8,043 nucleotides of DNA, from contig DAIDJC010000156.1 of the NCBI GenBank assembly GCA_027451565.1, positions 1 through 8,043 of the forward strand, read 5' to 3'. The position numbers and the translations under genes are program-made. The first letter of the stretch is position 1. Each line of letters opens with the position of its first letter. This document shows, piece after piece, positions 6,554 to 8,043 of the stretch. The notes beneath the pieces were generated by a model that saw nothing but the letters and a program-made list of their open reading frames with translations, did no database searches and had not been told where the DNA came from. Source of the stretch: Limisphaerales bacterium (GTDB lineage Bacteria; Verrucomicrobiota; Verrucomicrobiia; Limisphaerales; UBA11358).

Positions 6554-7162
6554 TTAGCGGGAATAAAATTCAACAATGGCCTGTTCGTTGGCGATGGGCT
6601 GGATTTCCTCGCGGGTTGGCACGCGCATGACCACGCCCTTGAAATCCTCCTTGTTGAGGGAGAGCCAGTCTGGCACGGCGCGGCTGGTGGAACCTTCCAT
6701 GTTTTTGGTGGCCAATTGGCGGGACACATTGGTGTTTTTGACACTCACCACGTCATTCACCTTGAGGGCGAAAGAGGGAATGCTGACCTTGCGGCCATTG
6801 ACGGTTATATGCCCGTGGGACACCATCTGGCGGGCAGCCGCCCTGGTGATGCCCAACCCCAGGTGAAAAACCACGTTGTCGAGACGGGTCTCCAGAATCT
6901 GCAGCATGGTCTCGCCGGTGATACCACGCTTGTTTTTGGCCTTCTCATACACCCCGCGAAATTGCTTCTCCATCAGGCCATAGTAATAACGGAGTTTTTG
7001 TTTTTCGATAAGCCCCAAGCCGTAATCGGTGGTCTTGCGGCGGGATTTCGGGCCATGAACCCCGGGGGCGTAGTTGCGGCGCTCCAGGTATTTGGTGGGA
7101 CCAAAAATGGGGACGCCAAAACGGCGGCTGATGCGGACACGGGGACCTGTATAACGAGCCAT
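6554..7162 (-). CDS. rpsD: 30S ribosomal protein S4
   Basis: A 202-aa primary 16S rRNA-binding protein that nucleates small-subunit assembly. In many bacteria it also represses its own operon. The N-terminus MARYTGPRVRISRRFG lacks the Cys residues of zinc-binding S4 proteins, so this is the zinc-independent (C-minus) form. YLERRNYAPGVHG (25-37) and EKQKLRYYYGLMEKQF (53-68) are typical. The S4 RNA-binding domain spans about 92-154 (RLDNVVFHLGLGITRAAARQ, then GHITVNGRKV). The C-terminus IVEFYSR is canonical. It lies 34 nt after rpsK. The upstream bases contain TATAATAT immediately before the ATG, but no Shine-Dalgarno sequence. A 211-codon open frame on the opposite strand is only its antisense shadow. 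Confidence 0.98.
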   Translation of the reverse strand: MARYTGPRVRISRRFGVPIFGPTKYLERRNYAPGVHGPKSRRKTTDYGLGLIEKQKLRYYYGLMEKQFRGVYEKAKNKRGITGETMLQILETRLDNVVFHLGLGITRAAARQMVSHGHITVNGRKVSIPSFALKVNDVVSVKNTNVSRQLATKNMEGSTSRAVPDWLSLNKEDFKGVVMRVPTREEIQPIANEQAIVEFYSR

Positions 7163-7196
7163 ATATTATAGTGTGTAAAATGCTTCGGATTTGGGT

Positions 7197-7757
7197 TCAG
7201 ACGCGACGCTTTTTGCGCGGGCGGCAACCGTTGTGCGGCACCGGGGTGACATCCTTGATGCAGGAAATTTCCAACCCGATGGCTTGGATGGCGCGGATGG
7301 CGGATTCGCGTCCGGATCCGGGTCCCTTGACGCGGATTTCCACTTCACGCATCCCATGGGCCATGGCCTGGCGCGCCGCATCTTGAGCCACTTGTTGGGC
7401 GGCGTAGGCGGTGCTTTTGCGTGAACCCTTGAAGCCGACCCTGCCGGCGCTGGACCAACCGATCAAATTACCCTGCATGTCGGTGATGGTCACCTGTGTG
7501 TTGTTGAAAGTGGCATGGATGTTGGCCACGCCAATGGCAACATTTTTGGCATGCTTTGCCTTGATGATTTTACGGGCATTGGCATCTTCACCCAGCAGTT
7601 CCGCCGCAGTGGGTGCGGAGACTGCGGGGGCATCAGGAGCCTTGGCAGGATCAATCACCGCAGTTGCCGCAACCGGCTTGCTTTCCTTTGCAGGTGCAGC
7701 CGCGTCACTTTTTCCTTCCGCTTTGGGGGCGGTTTTTTGCTTTTTTTCTTCAGCCAT
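7197..7757 (-). CDS. rpsK: 30S ribosomal protein S11 with an N-terminal extension
   Basis: S11 sits in the platform of the small subunit and helps shape the mRNA exit region with S7 and S18. The core (about 65-186) is plainly S11: GVANIHATFNNTQVTITD (76-93), GFKGSRKSTAYAA (108-120), VKGPGSGRESAIRAI (143-157) and the end DVTPVPHNGCRPRKKRRV. At 186 aa it is about 57 residues longer than E. coli S11 (129 aa). The extra N-terminus (MAEEKKQKTAPKAEGKSDAA and on to about 57) is low complexity, rich in Ala, Lys, Pro and acidic residues. The ATG at 7757 has only a weak AGG upstream. An in-frame GTG at codon 34 is an alternative, but even that would leave about 24 extra residues. The frame composition suggests the extension is real coding sequence. 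Confidence 0.95.
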   Translation of the reverse strand: MAEEKKQKTAPKAEGKSDAAAPAKESKPVAATAVIDPAKAPDAPAVSAPTAAELLGEDANARKIIKAKHAKNVAIGVANIHATFNNTQVTITDMQGNLIGWSSAGRVGFKGSRKSTAYAAQQVAQDAARQAMAHGMREVEIRVKGPGSGRESAIRAIQAIGLEISCIKDVTPVPHNGCRPRKKRRV

Positions 7758-7790
7758 AACGTGAACCTATGCTTGAACTTTATTTAAAAA

Positions 7791-8043
7791 TCAATGGATG
7801 CCGGTCTTGGCATTCGGGTTGCGCTGCACACCCACTGTCTTGCGCGGGCCTTTCCGGGTGCGGGCGTTGGTCTGGGTGCGTTGACCGCGCACCGGCAGGC
7901 TGCGCTGATGACGCACACCGCGGTAACACTTGATGGCCTGCAAACGCTTCAAATTCATGCCCAACTCACGGCGAAGGTCCCCCTCGATCACATACTTGCC
8001 CTCTTGAATGGCATGCACAATCTGGGAAAGCTGCGCCTCCGTC
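7791..8043 (-). CDS. rpsM: 30S ribosomal protein S13, C-terminal part
   Basis: About 83 residues of S13 are present; the 5' end runs past the right edge of the window, with the frame still open at 8043. S13 lies in the head of the small subunit and contacts the P-site tRNA and S19. The visible part has YVIEGDLRRELGMNLKRLQ, then the hallmark CYRGVRHQRSLPVRGQRT and TNARTRKGPRKTVG, ending NPNAKTGIH. An internal GTG at 8018 is not the start, since conserved S13 sequence (EAQLSQIV) continues upstream of it. It is the first visible gene of the alpha operon and lies 33 nt before rpsK. Confidence 0.96.
   Translation of the reverse strand, partial: TEAQLSQIVHAIQEGKYVIEGDLRRELGMNLKRLQAIKCYRGVRHQRSLPVRGQRTQTNARTRKGPRKTVGVQRNPNAKTGIH

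Noticed and set aside
6536..7171. A 211-codon open frame on the + strand opposite rpsD
   Set aside because: It is fully antisense to an unmistakable S4 gene, has no recognisable domain, and arises from the codon bias of rpsD.
7163..7180. TATAAT just before the rpsD start, as an internal promoter
   Set aside because: No acceptable -35 box at 16-18 nt, no extended -10, and the position would leave almost no leader. Probably just an AT-rich gap.
1..8043. Signs of a mobile element, defence system or CRISPR array
   Set aside because: No transposase, integrase, phage gene, terminal inverted repeats or spaced repeats were found on either strand.

Overview
The window looks like a chromosomal piece from a Verrucomicrobiota-type bacterium, perhaps the Pedosphaera/Limisphaera side of the phylum. 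Two things suggest this. The secreted proteins end in an aromatic-Arg-Leu tail (AFFRLF, RRFYRL) that is common in exported verrucomicrobial proteins. The ribosomal proteins also have an Ala/Lys/Pro-rich style. This assignment is an inference from protein style, not from a marker-gene comparison.

Left part (1-4899, + strand): the C-terminal end of a secreted protein of unknown function, closed by a strong hairpin terminator. Two carbohydrate-active genes follow in tandem. The first is a 760-aa secreted multidomain glycoside hydrolase: signal peptide, CBM4/9/22-like module, GH30 catalytic domain with its side beta-domain, Ig-like module and verrucomicrobial C-terminal tail. The second is a 652-aa secreted SGNH/SASA (sialate O-acetylesterase-like) esterase. 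Together they read as a two-gene unit for an acetylated plant polysaccharide, most likely xylan: the esterase removes acetyl groups and the GH30 enzyme cuts the backbone.

Middle (about 4900-5040): a convergent junction with a bidirectional intrinsic terminator, a 13-bp stem with A and T tracts, that serves both transcription units.

Right part (5041-8043, - strand): the conserved alpha operon in standard order, rpsM (5' end outside the window), rpsK, rpsD, rpoA, rplQ. Two details stand out. Ribosomal protein S11 has about 57 extra Ala/Lys/Pro-rich residues at its N-terminus. The rpsD-rpoA spacer is 86 nt and contains a short GC-rich inverted repeat.

No mobile element, CRISPR array, tRNA, rRNA or phage gene is visible, and no gap between genes exceeds 300 bases. 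I see no wholly new system. The most interesting points are the GH30 enzyme lacking the usual glucuronate-recognising arginine, its pairing with the esterase, the shared C-terminal tail and the extended S11.
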